Positions 54,045-63,091 of a DNA stretch of 64,000 bases are shown here, piece after piece. Position 1 is the first letter of the stretch, and the number at the start of each line of letters is the position of its first letter. Both the position numbers and the translations under genes were made by a program. The notes beneath the pieces are model-generated. The model made no database searches and had not been told where the DNA came from. It worked only from the letters and a program-made list of their open reading frames with translations. Origin of the DNA: Bryobacteraceae bacterium (GTDB lineage Bacteria > Acidobacteriota > Terriglobia > Bryobacterales > Bryobacteraceae); contig JAWKHH010000004.1 of the NCBI GenBank assembly GCA_041394945.1, forward strand, positions 372,001 through 436,000, given 5' to 3'.

Positions 54045-54252
54045 TCTGGATCTTCAGTCCCGTGGAGAGGCTAACCTTCCCCGTCACGATCAACGGCCGG
54101 ACAACGTTCCTCACGTCGGAATCGGTGATTGTGCTCAGTTCCGGCCGCGAGCGCAGTTCTTTGGCGACGGCGCTAACCGCCATTGGGCTCGCCGCCTCCC
54201 GTAGGTACTTGAGGACCTCGCTCCGAATGCTGTTCGCCATCGCGGTGGACAT
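54010..54252 (-). CDS. Small winged-helix-like protein
   Basis: 80 residues. The pattern SEVLKYLREAASPMAVSAVA and VRPLIVTGKVSLSTG suggests a small winged helix-turn-helix. It overlaps the dGTPase start by 35 bases and is probably coupled to it. There is no named family. It may regulate the dGTPase. The frame is protein-like. Confidence 0.55.
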   Translation of the reverse strand: MSTAMANSIRSEVLKYLREAASPMAVSAVAKELRSRPELSTITDSDVRNVVRPLIVTGKVSLSTGLKIQIGQEQQAVPSR

Positions 54253-54304
54253 CGTGCTTCAAACATAGCGCTTCCCGGCTCTTCTCGCTGGCTGACGTTG
54301 CGCT

Positions 54305-56347
54305 CTATGCGCCCGCCAGCCCGGCCCGTTCAAGCAGCGCCGCCGGGTCTGGATCACGGCCCATGAAGCAGCGGTAGAGGTTGGCCGGCTCGTCGCTATT
54401 GCCCTTGGAAAGGATGCAATCGCGAAAAGCGCGCCCGGCTTCCTTCGAGAAGACACCCTCGCGCTGGAACCGTGTGAACGCATCCGCGTCCAGCACTTCC
54501 GCCCACTTATACGAGTAGTAACCGGCGGCATAACCCACCGGACTCGCGAATAAGTGCGTGAACGAACAAAGCATCGCGTGCTCCGGCGGCAGAGGCGCGG
54601 GCGAGAAGGGCTGCATCTGCTTGCGTCCCCAGGCGGCGGGGTCGCCGTCGCGCGCGGGGTCGTATTCGCGATGCAGGCGCAGGTCCACGAAGCCGAAGCT
54701 CAACTGGCGCATCTGCGCGTTGGCGGCACGGAAAGCCCGCGCCGCCTTCATCCGCGCGAACAGGTCGTCCGGCAGCGGCGCGCCGGTCTCGTGGTGGCGC
54801 GCGAAAAGGTCTAGCGATTCGCGCTCCCAGCACCAATTCTCCATGATCTGCGACGGCAGCTCCACGAAGTCCCACGCGACGGCGGTGCCGGCGAACGACC
54901 GCACGCCCACCTTGCTCAGAAGATGATGCAGCAGATGCCCGAATTCGTGGAACACCGTCTCCACTTCGCGATGAGTAAGCAGCGCGGGGCGCCCCTCGGC
55001 GGGCGGCGTCATGTTGCCGCACATGAGGCCGAGGTGCGGGTCGTGGCCGCCATCGGAGCGCGGACCGCCGGTGCGAAAGGCATCCATCCACGCGCCCTGG
55101 CGCTTGTTTTCGCGCGGGAACCAGTCGGCGTAGAAGCCGCCGAGCAGCGTACCGTCGCCCTCGATCAACTCGTAATAGCGAACGGCCGGATCCCATCCCG
55201 GCGCGCCCTTCTTCTCGCGCGCCTGAACGCCGAACAGCGTTTCGACCAGCCGGAAGAGCCCGTCGACCACGCCATCGAGCGGGAAGTACGGCCGCAGCAT
55301 TTCTTCATCGAAGTCGTAGCGCGCCTTGCGCAGCTTTTCGGCGTAGTAGCCGACGTCCCACGGCTGAAGCACGGGCGCGTCCGGCCCTTCCATGTCCCGC
55401 CGGAAGCCGAGCAGTTCGCGGTTCTCGCGCTCGAAAAACGGCGCCGTCTTCACGCGAAGGTCTTCGAGGAACGCGATGGCGTGTTCGCCGTCGCCCGCCA
55501 TCCGGTCTTCGAGTACGAAAGCGTCGAAGCCGGCGTAGCCGAGCAGGTGGGCCTTTTCGCGCCGGAGTTCGACGAGCCGCGCGATGTTCGGTCCGTTGGC
55601 GTGATCGCCCTTCGAAGCACGCGTCTGGTAGGCACGGTACATGCGCTCGCGGACGGCGGCATCGTCAAGGTAGGTCATCACCGCGGTGTAGACCGGCGCC
55701 TGCAGAGTGAACCGCCATCCTGGCATGCCTTTGGCCCTGGCGCTCTCCCGCACCATCGTCCGCGCGGACTCAGGCAGCCCGGCGAGCCCGGCTTCACCGG
55801 TGATCACCAATTCCCAGGCGTTGGTGTCGTCGAGCACGTTCTCGGAGAATTTCGTGGCCGTGCGCGAGAGCTCCACGTCGATGCGTTCGAGTTCGGCTTT
55901 CTTGTCCGCCGGCAGCCCGGCGCCGTGGCGGCGGAAGTTGTCGATGGACTTCTTGAGGTAGCGTTTCCGTTCGCCGGTTAGCGCGGCGGCTTCGGGGGTG
56001 GCCGCATAGGATTGCAGCGCGCGCCACAGCCCATCGTGCAGCGGGATGCGCGCGTAGAACGCGGTGGTGAGCGGCTCGATGGCGTTGTAGGCCTTGCGGA
56101 AATCCGGCGTCGTCGCGACGTTTTCGATATGGCGCGTCACCGAGAGGGCCGTGTCGAGTTCGGTGGTGAGCCGGTCGAGCGGGTCCATCGTGTTAGCCCA
56201 GGTGCGCTCTCCGGAGACGCCGGCGATTTCTTCCATTCGGCGTTCGGCGCGGGCGATCAGCTCGCCGATGGCCGGCTCGACGTCCGCGGCCCGAATGCGG
56301 TCGAACGGGATTTCGAAGGTGGTGCCGAGAAGGGGATTGTCGCTCAT
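54305..56347 (-). CDS. M3-family oligopeptidase (oligopeptidase A / Dcp-like)
   Basis: 680 residues, cytoplasmic zinc peptidase that degrades short peptides. The zinc-binding HEFGH lies at 467-471 in ETVFHEFGHLLHHLL. The third ligand glutamate follows about 25 residues later (VELPSQIMENW). The sequence between these, and the end (LYRCFMGRDPDPAALLERAG), match the M3 family (PrlC/Dcp). It starts directly after the proC stop codon (TAGATG), so both are in one transcript. Confidence 0.95.
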   Translation of the reverse strand: MSDNPLLGTTFEIPFDRIRAADVEPAIGELIARAERRMEEIAGVSGERTWANTMDPLDRLTTELDTALSVTRHIENVATTPDFRKAYNAIEPLTTAFYARIPLHDGLWRALQSYAATPEAAALTGERKRYLKKSIDNFRRHGAGLPADKKAELERIDVELSRTATKFSENVLDDTNAWELVITGEAGLAGLPESARTMVRESARAKGMPGWRFTLQAPVYTAVMTYLDDAAVRERMYRAYQTRASKGDHANGPNIARLVELRREKAHLLGYAGFDAFVLEDRMAGDGEHAIAFLEDLRVKTAPFFERENRELLGFRRDMEGPDAPVLQPWDVGYYAEKLRKARYDFDEEMLRPYFPLDGVVDGLFRLVETLFGVQAREKKGAPGWDPAVRYYELIEGDGTLLGGFYADWFPRENKRQGAWMDAFRTGGPRSDGGHDPHLGLMCGNMTPPAEGRPALLTHREVETVFHEFGHLLHHLLSKVGVRSFAGTAVAWDFVELPSQIMENWCWERESLDLFARHHETGAPLPDDLFARMKAARAFRAANAQMRQLSFGFVDLRLHREYDPARDGDPAAWGRKQMQPFSPAPLPPEHAMLCSFTHLFASPVGYAAGYYSYKWAEVLDADAFTRFQREGVFSKEAGRAFRDCILSKGNSDEPANLYRCFMGRDPDPAALLERAGLAGA

Positions 56348-57202
56348 CTATTCCGCCGGAAGGTGGGCTTCCACGATGCGCTCCGTCATCGTGCGGGAAT
56401 GCGCCGTCGCGGTCTCGACGGCGGTGATCATCATGGACCGAAGCCCGTGTCTTTCCAATTCGTGAATCGCGGCGATGGTGACGCCGCCGGGGGTGATCAC
56501 CTGGTCTTTTAGAACGGCGGGATGGAGCATGGTTTCGCGCACCAGCTTCGCAGCGCCGAGCACGGTTTGTTCGGCGAGGCGAGTGGCCACGTCGTGGGAA
56601 AGGCCCATCTTCAGGCCGCCCGCGATCATGGCTTCGATCGCCATGTAGATGTACGCCGGTCCGCTGCCGGAAAGCGCGGTGACGGCATGGAGCTGATCTT
56701 CTTCCACCCAGCAGACGACGCCCACGGAGCGGAAGATGCCGTCGACGAGCGCGCGCTGCTCCGGTTTGGCGTGGGCGTTGGCGGCGATCGCCGTCGCTCC
56801 CTCTTCCACCACCACAGGGATGTTCGGCATGGCGCGGAACACCGGCAGGTGCCTGCCGATCACGGTTTCAAGCAGCAGGATCGGAAAGGCGGCCGCGAGC
56901 GAAACGACAATGCGCGATTCGCGCAGACCCCAACGGATCTGTTCGACCACAGCGGGCATGGCGGCTGGCTTCACGGCGAGGATGACGACGTCGGCCGATT
57001 CGCTGGCTTCGAGGTTGCCTCCGCAGGTGATCCTGACGCCGGGAAAGCGGCGCTCGAGCTCGACCTGGCGCTCCTTGGATTGAACGGTCGCCGTGACGTT
57101 GCCGGGCGCGGTGACGCCGCCCTTGACGATCCCCCCCAGTAAGGCGCCGCCTATGTTTCCGGCGCCGATGATGGCGATCCGGGGTCCGCTTGCAGTGGAC
57201 AT
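56348..57202 (-). CDS. proC: Pyrroline-5-carboxylate reductase
   Basis: 284 residues. Reduces pyrroline-5-carboxylate to proline with NAD(P)H. Landmarks are IAIIGAGNIGGALLGG (nucleotide loop), the VILAVKPAAMPAVV strand, and the conserved C-terminal ALSGSGPAYIYMAIEAMIAG and DQVITPGGVTIAAIHELERH. It precedes the M3 peptidase gene with no gap. The length is normal for the family. Confidence 0.95.
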   Translation of the reverse strand: MSTASGPRIAIIGAGNIGGALLGGIVKGGVTAPGNVTATVQSKERQVELERRFPGVRITCGGNLEASESADVVILAVKPAAMPAVVEQIRWGLRESRIVVSLAAAFPILLLETVIGRHLPVFRAMPNIPVVVEEGATAIAANAHAKPEQRALVDGIFRSVGVVCWVEEDQLHAVTALSGSGPAYIYMAIEAMIAGGLKMGLSHDVATRLAEQTVLGAAKLVRETMLHPAVLKDQVITPGGVTIAAIHELERHGLRSMMITAVETATAHSRTMTERIVEAHLPAE

Positions 57203-57319
57203 TGTTCTTCATTGTATCCTCTGTGCCCGGGCTCGAATCCGCGTATAATGAGGTTGAGCGTAACAAGCCTCGCCGGCGGGCATGAGCCTGAGCCGGTATC
57301 TCTCACCGGAAACGAAGGA

Positions 57320-57736
57320 ATGGAACCACGCATCCGGGTCCTGGTTGCGAAACCGGGCCTGGACGGTCACGATCGGGGCGCGAAGGTCATCGCGCGCGCG
57401 TTGCGGGACGCCGGCATGGAAGTCATCTATACCGGCCTTCGCCAGACGCCGGAGATGATCGTCAACGCCGCGCTTCAAGAAGACGTCCGCGTGATCGGCC
57501 TGTCGATCCTCTCCGGCGCGCACAATGCAATTGTGCCGCGGGTGATGGAACTGCTGGCCGAACGCGGCATGAGCGACGTGATCGTGGTAGTGGGTGGCAT
57601 CGTCCCGGATGAGGATGCGGCGGCACTGCGGAAACTGGGTGTGGCGGCCGTGTTTCAGCCGGGGGCATCGCTCGAAGGCATCGTGGATTTCATCCGCTCC
57701 ACCGCTTCGCGGGACGCGGCTTCGCAGAGCGTATGA
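57320..57736 (+). CDS. Stand-alone B12-binding subunit of methylmalonyl-CoA mutase type
   Basis: 138 residues, all one cobalamin-binding domain: RIRVLVAKPGLDGHDRGAKV with the DxHxxG cobalt-binding His, then GLSILSGAHN and VVVGGIVPDED. It is the small subunit of two-part acyl-CoA mutases, in which a separate large TIM-barrel subunit is needed. That large subunit is not in the window. The start is set at 57320 (MEPRIRVLV); an upstream in-frame ATG at 57248 adds 24 residues that do not match the family. Confidence 0.9.
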   Translation: MEPRIRVLVAKPGLDGHDRGAKVIARALRDAGMEVIYTGLRQTPEMIVNAALQEDVRVIGLSILSGAHNAIVPRVMELLAERGMSDVIVVVGGIVPDEDAAALRKLGVAAVFQPGASLEGIVDFIRSTASRDAASQSV

Positions 57737-57778
57737 TCCCCGCGCCGCCAGACATGCAACCAGACAACGGACAGTAAC

Positions 57779-59152
57779 ATGAATGATAAATTGAACATCG
57801 CCGTTTTCGTCGACTACGACAATATTGAAATCGGCGTGAAAAGCACGCTGCGCCGCGAGTTTCGCGTCGCGCCCGTGCTCGACGCATTGAAGGAACGCGG
57901 CGTGATCGTCGCCAAGTTCGCCTACGCCAACTGGGGCCGCCAGGAACCAGCCACACGGCAGATGGCGGAGAACGCCGTGCAAATGGTGCAGCGCATCCCG
58001 TCGCCGCGCGGGGATAAGAACGGCGCCGACATCAATCTCGCCCTGGACGCCATGGAGATGGCCTTTACGCATCCCCATGTGAACGCGTTCGCCATCGTCA
58101 GCGGCGACAGCGACTTCATCCCGCTGGTGAACAAGCTCAAGGAATACGGCAAGACCGTGTTCATCGTGGGCGGGAAGGCCTTCACCTCCACCATCCTGCA
58201 GCAGAACTGCCACGAGTTCATCAGCTACGAATCGATGCTCGACGACATGCCGGTGATGTCGCGGCCGCCACGCGACCGGCGTGATCGTCCGGAGCGCCAG
58301 GAGCGCCAGGACCGCCCGCAGGAAAACAGGCCGGAAGCGGCCGCGGGTCCGAAGCCGGAGCAGGCCGCGAAACAGGATCGGCCGCCCGATCAGCAGCAGG
58401 GGCCCAAACCGGAGAAGAAGCCCGGCGGCGGCGGAGGAGGAGGGAAAGACCGTCCGGCCCCGCTCGATCTCAATCAGGCGCTGCCGCTGGTGGAGCGCGC
58501 GCTCGAAGTGCTTGAACGCCGCGCCGTGCAGCCTCAACTCGGGCTGTTGAAGTCGACCATGCTCCAGCTTTCGCCGAGCTTCAACGAAAAGGTCTACGGG
58601 GCGCGGAGCTTTTCCGAATTCGTCGACCTGTTGAAGCGCGCCGACTATGTCCACGTGAGCGGTTCCGGTGGCCGCTATGTCATCGAACGGAAGCGCACGC
58701 ACTCGCCCGACAAGATCCAGTTGAAGCCCGAGGACGCGCTCCCGTTCCTCCGCGATGTGCTCGAGGATCATCGCCTCGACATGGAAGACGGCGTGGGCGC
58801 CGAACAGTTGCAGGTCTGGGTGGGAGAGGAAAAGCCCGACCTCAACTGGACCAAGTACGGCTTCCAGGAGTTCAACCACCTGCTGAACTTCGCGCAGGAC
58901 CGGACCGTGGTGCGCCTCGAGCCGGATGAGGAGCGCGGGTTGATCGTCTACCTGGGCGCCGAGTTCTACCCGCCGGCCCCGCCGCCGATGAGCGAGGACG
59001 ACGCGCCGCACGAGTACGACGAGCGCCAACCCATCGTCGAAGGCCAGCCGACGATCTTTGAGCCGGATCCGAAGCCTGTTTCGCCGCGGGCGCGGAAGAA
59101 GTCCGCTTCGCCGCGCAAGGCCACGAAGAAAACCACGCGGAGGAAACCATGA
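57779..59152 (+). CDS. NYN-domain protein with C-terminal LOTUS/OST-HTH-like domains
   Basis: 457 residues. N-terminal NYN/LabA-like PIN-fold nuclease domain: FVDYDNIEIG (Asp12, Asp14), KNGADINLALDAMEMA and SGDSDFIPLVNKLKEYGK. Then a disordered Arg/Pro/Gln and glycine-rich linker (about 165-235). The rest has OST-HTH/LOTUS-like repeats (RSFSEFVDLLKRADYVHVSG and KYGFQEFNHLLNFAQDRTVV), which bind RNA. It ends in a lysine-rich tail. It probably acts on RNA; its substrate is unknown. RidA follows with a four-base overlap. Confidence 0.9.
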   Translation: MNDKLNIAVFVDYDNIEIGVKSTLRREFRVAPVLDALKERGVIVAKFAYANWGRQEPATRQMAENAVQMVQRIPSPRGDKNGADINLALDAMEMAFTHPHVNAFAIVSGDSDFIPLVNKLKEYGKTVFIVGGKAFTSTILQQNCHEFISYESMLDDMPVMSRPPRDRRDRPERQERQDRPQENRPEAAAGPKPEQAAKQDRPPDQQQGPKPEKKPGGGGGGGKDRPAPLDLNQALPLVERALEVLERRAVQPQLGLLKSTMLQLSPSFNEKVYGARSFSEFVDLLKRADYVHVSGSGGRYVIERKRTHSPDKIQLKPEDALPFLRDVLEDHRLDMEDGVGAEQLQVWVGEEKPDLNWTKYGFQEFNHLLNFAQDRTVVRLEPDEERGLIVYLGAEFYPPAPPPMSEDDAPHEYDERQPIVEGQPTIFEPDPKPVSPRARKKSASPRKATKKTTRRKP

Positions 59153-59532
59153 TCGAACGCATTTCGCCCCCGGGCGTTCCTGCGCCGCGCGGGCCGTATT
59201 CGCCCGCCGTTCGCGCCGGCGACTTCATCTATGTATCGGGGCAGGGGCCCATCGATCCGGAGACGAACCAGTTCTCGCTGGGCGACATCCGGCACGAAAC
59301 CCGCGTTGTGCTCAACAACATACGCCGCATCCTCGAGGGGTGCGGCGCCTCAATGGGCGACGTGATCCGGTGCGGCGTGTTCCTGCGCGATGGCGACGAC
59401 TTCGGCGCGATGAACGAGGTCTACGGCGAGTTCTTCGGCGAAGCCAAGCCGGCGCGGACTACCGTCGAGACCAAGTTCGCCAACAAGCAGATGAAGGTGG
59501 AGATCGACTGCGTCGCCTACAAGCCGCGCTGA
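59149..59532 (+). CDS. RidA family enamine/imine deaminase
   Basis: 127 residues. Hydrolyses reactive enamines/imines left by PLP enzymes. It shows the RidA pattern: PRGPYSPAVRAGDFIYVSGQ, NNIRRILEGCGASMGDVIRC and a C-terminal MKVEIDCVAYK with the conserved glutamate near EIDCVA. The start ATG overlaps the NYN gene stop by four bases. The usual arginine (near 105) is present in RTTVETKF. Substrate specificity cannot be read from sequence. Confidence 0.92.
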   Translation: MIERISPPGVPAPRGPYSPAVRAGDFIYVSGQGPIDPETNQFSLGDIRHETRVVLNNIRRILEGCGASMGDVIRCGVFLRDGDDFGAMNEVYGEFFGEAKPARTTVETKFANKQMKVEIDCVAYKPR

Positions 59533-59594
59533 TTCGCCCGTCCGGGAGCCGCCAGGGTACAAGCCGAGCCGTAAGGTTTTGTAAAGCTGGTCTC

Positions 59595-59614
59595 GCGGCA
59601 ATTACCCTTGCCGC
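59595..59614. promoter_or_regulatory. Stem-loop between ridA and the TonB-receptor-like gene
   Basis: GCGGCAA, six bases, TTGCCGC: perfect 7-bp arms, ending about 26 bases before the next start codon. There is no T-run afterwards, so a terminator is unlikely. It could be a 5'-UTR hairpin or operator. Confidence 0.35.
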
Positions 59615-59640
59615 CGGGGCATCGTCTCCCCAGCGACGGC

Positions 59641-62600
59641 ATGAATAACCCGGCACTTCCGCTCCTCCTCGCACTCCTCGTCACCGCCGCGTCCGCCGCG
59701 ACGCACAAAGGCGCCGTGACAGCCAATGGACTCCCGATCCCCGGCGCCACAGTCACGGCGTCGCAAGGTGAGCGAAGGCTGGTTACCTCGACGGCGGAGG
59801 ACGGTTCCTACGCCTTTGACGACCTCGCGGGCGAAGGCTGGACCATCCGCGTCGAAATGTTCGGCTTCGCGGCGGAGGAGAAGCCGGCCGCAGCCGCGCA
59901 GGAGTGGAAGCTGGCCGTGGCCGAACGGCGCGCGACGGGGCCGCGTCCCCAACAGGGCTCAACGAGTCAGGGCCCAATGCGGCCAGGCCAGATGCGCCAG
60001 GGGCAAATGCCGGCCGGCGCCCAGCGCCCTGGGCAGCAGGGCTTTGAGCGGCTTGCGCTCAACCAGACCGTCCAGAATGAAGTGCTCTCGGCCATCGAGT
60101 CTCAGATCTCGGCGCCGCGCGATCTACAGCCGCTCCGGCAGGACGCCAACGAATCGTTCCTCGTCAACGGCAGCGTCAGCCGCGGGCTGCAGATCGAGCC
60201 GGAAGGGCCGCAGTTCGGGCCCGGTTTCGGCGGACCCGGAGGTCCCGGTGGCTTTGGTGGACCCGGCGGACCCGGCGGTCCGGGCGGATTCGCCCAGGCT
60301 GGCGGCCCGGAGGGGGCCGGTGGCGGGCTTGCCGGTCGCGGTGGTCCTGGCGGCGGCGGTGGACCCGGAGGTCCTGGAGGCTTCGGCGGACCGGGTGGTG
60401 GCGGCCCTGGAATGAGGCCAGGAGGTTTCGGCGGTGGACCGGGCGGACGCGGCGGATTCGCGGGACGCCCTGGCGGGCCCGGTGGTCCGGAGGGCCGCCG
60501 TCCCGGCTACCTCGGGCAGCGCGGCGTCGGCGCGTTCGGCAATCGCCGGCCCCAGCGGGATTCCATCCGCGGCATGGCTTTCTTCTCTTTCAACAACTCC
60601 GCGTTCGACGCGCGCCAGTACTCGCTCACCGGGCAGACCGTCGAGAAGCCCTCCTACTCCCGCTACAACTACGGCCTCGCCGCAGGCGGCCAGCTCCGAA
60701 TCCCGAAGATCGTCGACTCGGAAAACACCTTCTTCTTCCTGAACTACTTCGGTTCCCGCAGCCGGAATCCGTTCAGCGCCGTGGCTACGGCGCCGAGCGA
60801 AGCCGAGCGCATGGGCGACTTCTCGCAATCGATTGGTCGCGGCGGGGTCACGGTCTACGACCCACTGACGAGCTCCCCCTTCCCGGGAAACATCATTCCC
60901 GCCGCCCGTCAGGACCCCGCCGCTGCCGGGTTGCTCCGCTTCATTCCCCTGCCAAACCAGCCCGGCCAGGTCCAGAATTATCAGTTCGTCGATTCAACGT
61001 CGCAGTCGTCGGATAACTTCGGGCTGCGCGTCAACCACACGCTTACGCCGCGGAACCGGATCGCGATCGGTTACAACCTCCAGCGCCGCTTTGGCGAATC
61101 CCTGCAGACTTACCAGTTCCTCGACACCACCGGCGGCCGCGGCCAGAACCTCGACTTCAGTTGGACGCGCAACCTGCGGCCCACCGTTGTGAACAGCTTC
61201 CGCTTCCGGTTCAGCCGCAACCGTACCGACCTGACGCCGTACTTTGCATACGGCGAGGACGTCGCCGGCGAACTCGGTATCCAGGGCACGTCGCGGGACC
61301 CGGTGAACTACGGTCCGCCGAACCTGACATTCACCAACTTCGGCGCGCTCCGCGACGGGAGCCCGTCTCGCCGCCTGGATCAGGCATTCTCATTCGGAGA
61401 TGGCGTCATCTGGGTGCTGCCCGGCAACCACAACGTTTCAGCCGGCTTCGACTTCCGCCGCAACCACTTTGGTACCGTCAGCGATCAGGACGGCCGCGGA
61501 TCGCTCACCTTCAGCGGTCTCGCCACGTCGGGCTTCGACGCCAACGGCCTTGCCATTAACGGAACCGGCTTTGACATGGCCGACTTCCTGCTCGGCATGG
61601 CCCAGTCCAGCTCGGTGCGCTACGGCAGCTCGATCCAAAACTTCCGGGCGTCCACTTACTCGGCCTACCTACAGGACGACTGGCGCGTGAACGGCAGTTT
61701 CTCTCTGAACTACGGACTCCGCTACGAGTACACGCAGCCGATGTATGAGAAGGACGGACGGATGGCGAACCTCGACATCGCGCCGGGCTTCACCGGGGTT
61801 ACCGTGGTTACACCCGGCTCCACCGGCCCCTACACCGGCTTGTTTCCGAACGGCCTCATTGACCCGGATAAAAACAACATCGCGCCGCGCGTCGGGCTGG
61901 CATGGAGGCCGTTCGCCAAGCGGAACATGCGCGTCCGGGCCGGCTACGGCGTCTATTTCAACGGTTCGGTTTACAACCAGGCTGCCACCCGCCTGGCGCA
62001 GCAGCCGCCGTTCGCCAACACGCTCCAGTTGACCTCCGCCGCCGGTGCGCCCCTGACCATTTCGAGCGGATTCACCGGGACCGCGGCCAAGGAGATCACC
62101 AATACCTACGCCGTGGACCGCGGCTATGTCGTCGGCTACGCGCAGACGTGGAACCTCTCCGTGCAGCAGGATCTGCCGCACTCGCTCATTCTTGAACTCG
62201 GCTACCTCGGCACCAAGGGGACGCGCCTCGATATCCAACGCCTCCCGAACCAGGCGCCGCCCGGATCGCCGCTCACCGCCGAGCAGCGCCGCCGCATTGG
62301 CAACGCGGTGGGCTTCGTCTTCGATAGCGCCGAGGGCAACTCGATCTACCACGCGGGCCAGGTGCGGCTGACGCGCCGGTTCCGCCGCGGCGTGTCGTTC
62401 AATACTCTCTACACCTGGGCGAAGTCGATCGACAACGTTTCCACTTACGGCGGCGGACAGGCTGTCGTCGTGCAAAACGATCAGGATCTCGCCGCCGAGC
62501 GCGGGCTCTCTTCGTTTGACCAGCGGCACGCCCTGAGCACGTTCTTCGTCCTCTCCTCGCCGATCGGCGACGGGTCATCGCCCATCCGCGCCTCGGGCTG

Positions 62601-63054
62601 GAAGGGCCGTCTTGCCAAGGACTGGATGCTCACCGGCGGCGTCACCTATGGCTCCGGGAATCCTCTCACCGCCACGGTGCTCGGCAACCGCGCCGACGCC
62701 GGCGGGACGGGCGTGGTGGGCTCGAGCCGCGCCGACGCGACCGGCCTGCCCGTGGATTCCGGCAGTGCGTTCTTCAACCTCGCGGCGTTCACAGTGCCGC
62801 CGTCCGGGCGATACGGTAATGCGGCCCGGAACACCATTCCCGGTCCGCGCCAGCTCTCATCGAATCTCTCGATCGGACGTTCGTTCACCGTTTCGGACCG
62901 GAAGCGTCTGGAGTTTCGCGTAGAGGCGCAGAATGCGTTCAATACGGTGAGCTTCACGCGGCTGGGGACGGTGGTGAATGCGTCGAACTACGGGCTGCCG
63001 CTGGGCACGGCGGGCATGCGGTCGATTCAGACTTCGCTTCGCTTCCGGTTCTAG
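59641..63054 (+). CDS. TonB-receptor-like outer membrane protein with carboxypeptidase regulatory domain
   Basis: 1137 residues with a signal peptide (MNNPALPLLLALLVTAASAA). First a CarboxypepD_reg-like beta domain (TANGLPIPGATVTASQ, later TSTAEDGSYAFDDL), then a short plug-like part (ANESFLVNGSVSRGLQIEPE). Next comes a glycine/proline-rich stretch of about 100 residues (roughly 190-290, GGPGG-type repeats). The remaining 850 residues form a beta-barrel with many aromatic strand ends, finishing with MRSIQTSLRFRF as outer membrane barrels do. Acidobacterial genomes have many of these Oar/TonB-like proteins. The substrate is unknown. The start is fixed by the signal peptide. Confidence 0.9.
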   Translation: MNNPALPLLLALLVTAASAATHKGAVTANGLPIPGATVTASQGERRLVTSTAEDGSYAFDDLAGEGWTIRVEMFGFAAEEKPAAAAQEWKLAVAERRATGPRPQQGSTSQGPMRPGQMRQGQMPAGAQRPGQQGFERLALNQTVQNEVLSAIESQISAPRDLQPLRQDANESFLVNGSVSRGLQIEPEGPQFGPGFGGPGGPGGFGGPGGPGGPGGFAQAGGPEGAGGGLAGRGGPGGGGGPGGPGGFGGPGGGGPGMRPGGFGGGPGGRGGFAGRPGGPGGPEGRRPGYLGQRGVGAFGNRRPQRDSIRGMAFFSFNNSAFDARQYSLTGQTVEKPSYSRYNYGLAAGGQLRIPKIVDSENTFFFLNYFGSRSRNPFSAVATAPSEAERMGDFSQSIGRGGVTVYDPLTSSPFPGNIIPAARQDPAAAGLLRFIPLPNQPGQVQNYQFVDSTSQSSDNFGLRVNHTLTPRNRIAIGYNLQRRFGESLQTYQFLDTTGGRGQNLDFSWTRNLRPTVVNSFRFRFSRNRTDLTPYFAYGEDVAGELGIQGTSRDPVNYGPPNLTFTNFGALRDGSPSRRLDQAFSFGDGVIWVLPGNHNVSAGFDFRRNHFGTVSDQDGRGSLTFSGLATSGFDANGLAINGTGFDMADFLLGMAQSSSVRYGSSIQNFRASTYSAYLQDDWRVNGSFSLNYGLRYEYTQPMYEKDGRMANLDIAPGFTGVTVVTPGSTGPYTGLFPNGLIDPDKNNIAPRVGLAWRPFAKRNMRVRAGYGVYFNGSVYNQAATRLAQQPPFANTLQLTSAAGAPLTISSGFTGTAAKEITNTYAVDRGYVVGYAQTWNLSVQQDLPHSLILELGYLGTKGTRLDIQRLPNQAPPGSPLTAEQRRRIGNAVGFVFDSAEGNSIYHAGQVRLTRRFRRGVSFNTLYTWAKSIDNVSTYGGGQAVVVQNDQDLAAERGLSSFDQRHALSTFFVLSSPIGDGSSPIRASGWKGRLAKDWMLTGGVTYGSGNPLTATVLGNRADAGGTGVVGSSRADATGLPVDSGSAFFNLAAFTVPPSGRYGNAARNTIPGPRQLSSNLSIGRSFTVSDRKRLEFRVEAQNAFNTVSFTRLGTVVNASNYGLPLGTAGMRSIQTSLRFRF

Positions 63055-63091
63055 TGGGCTATCCCAGCGATGTGATTGCCGCTGCTAACCG

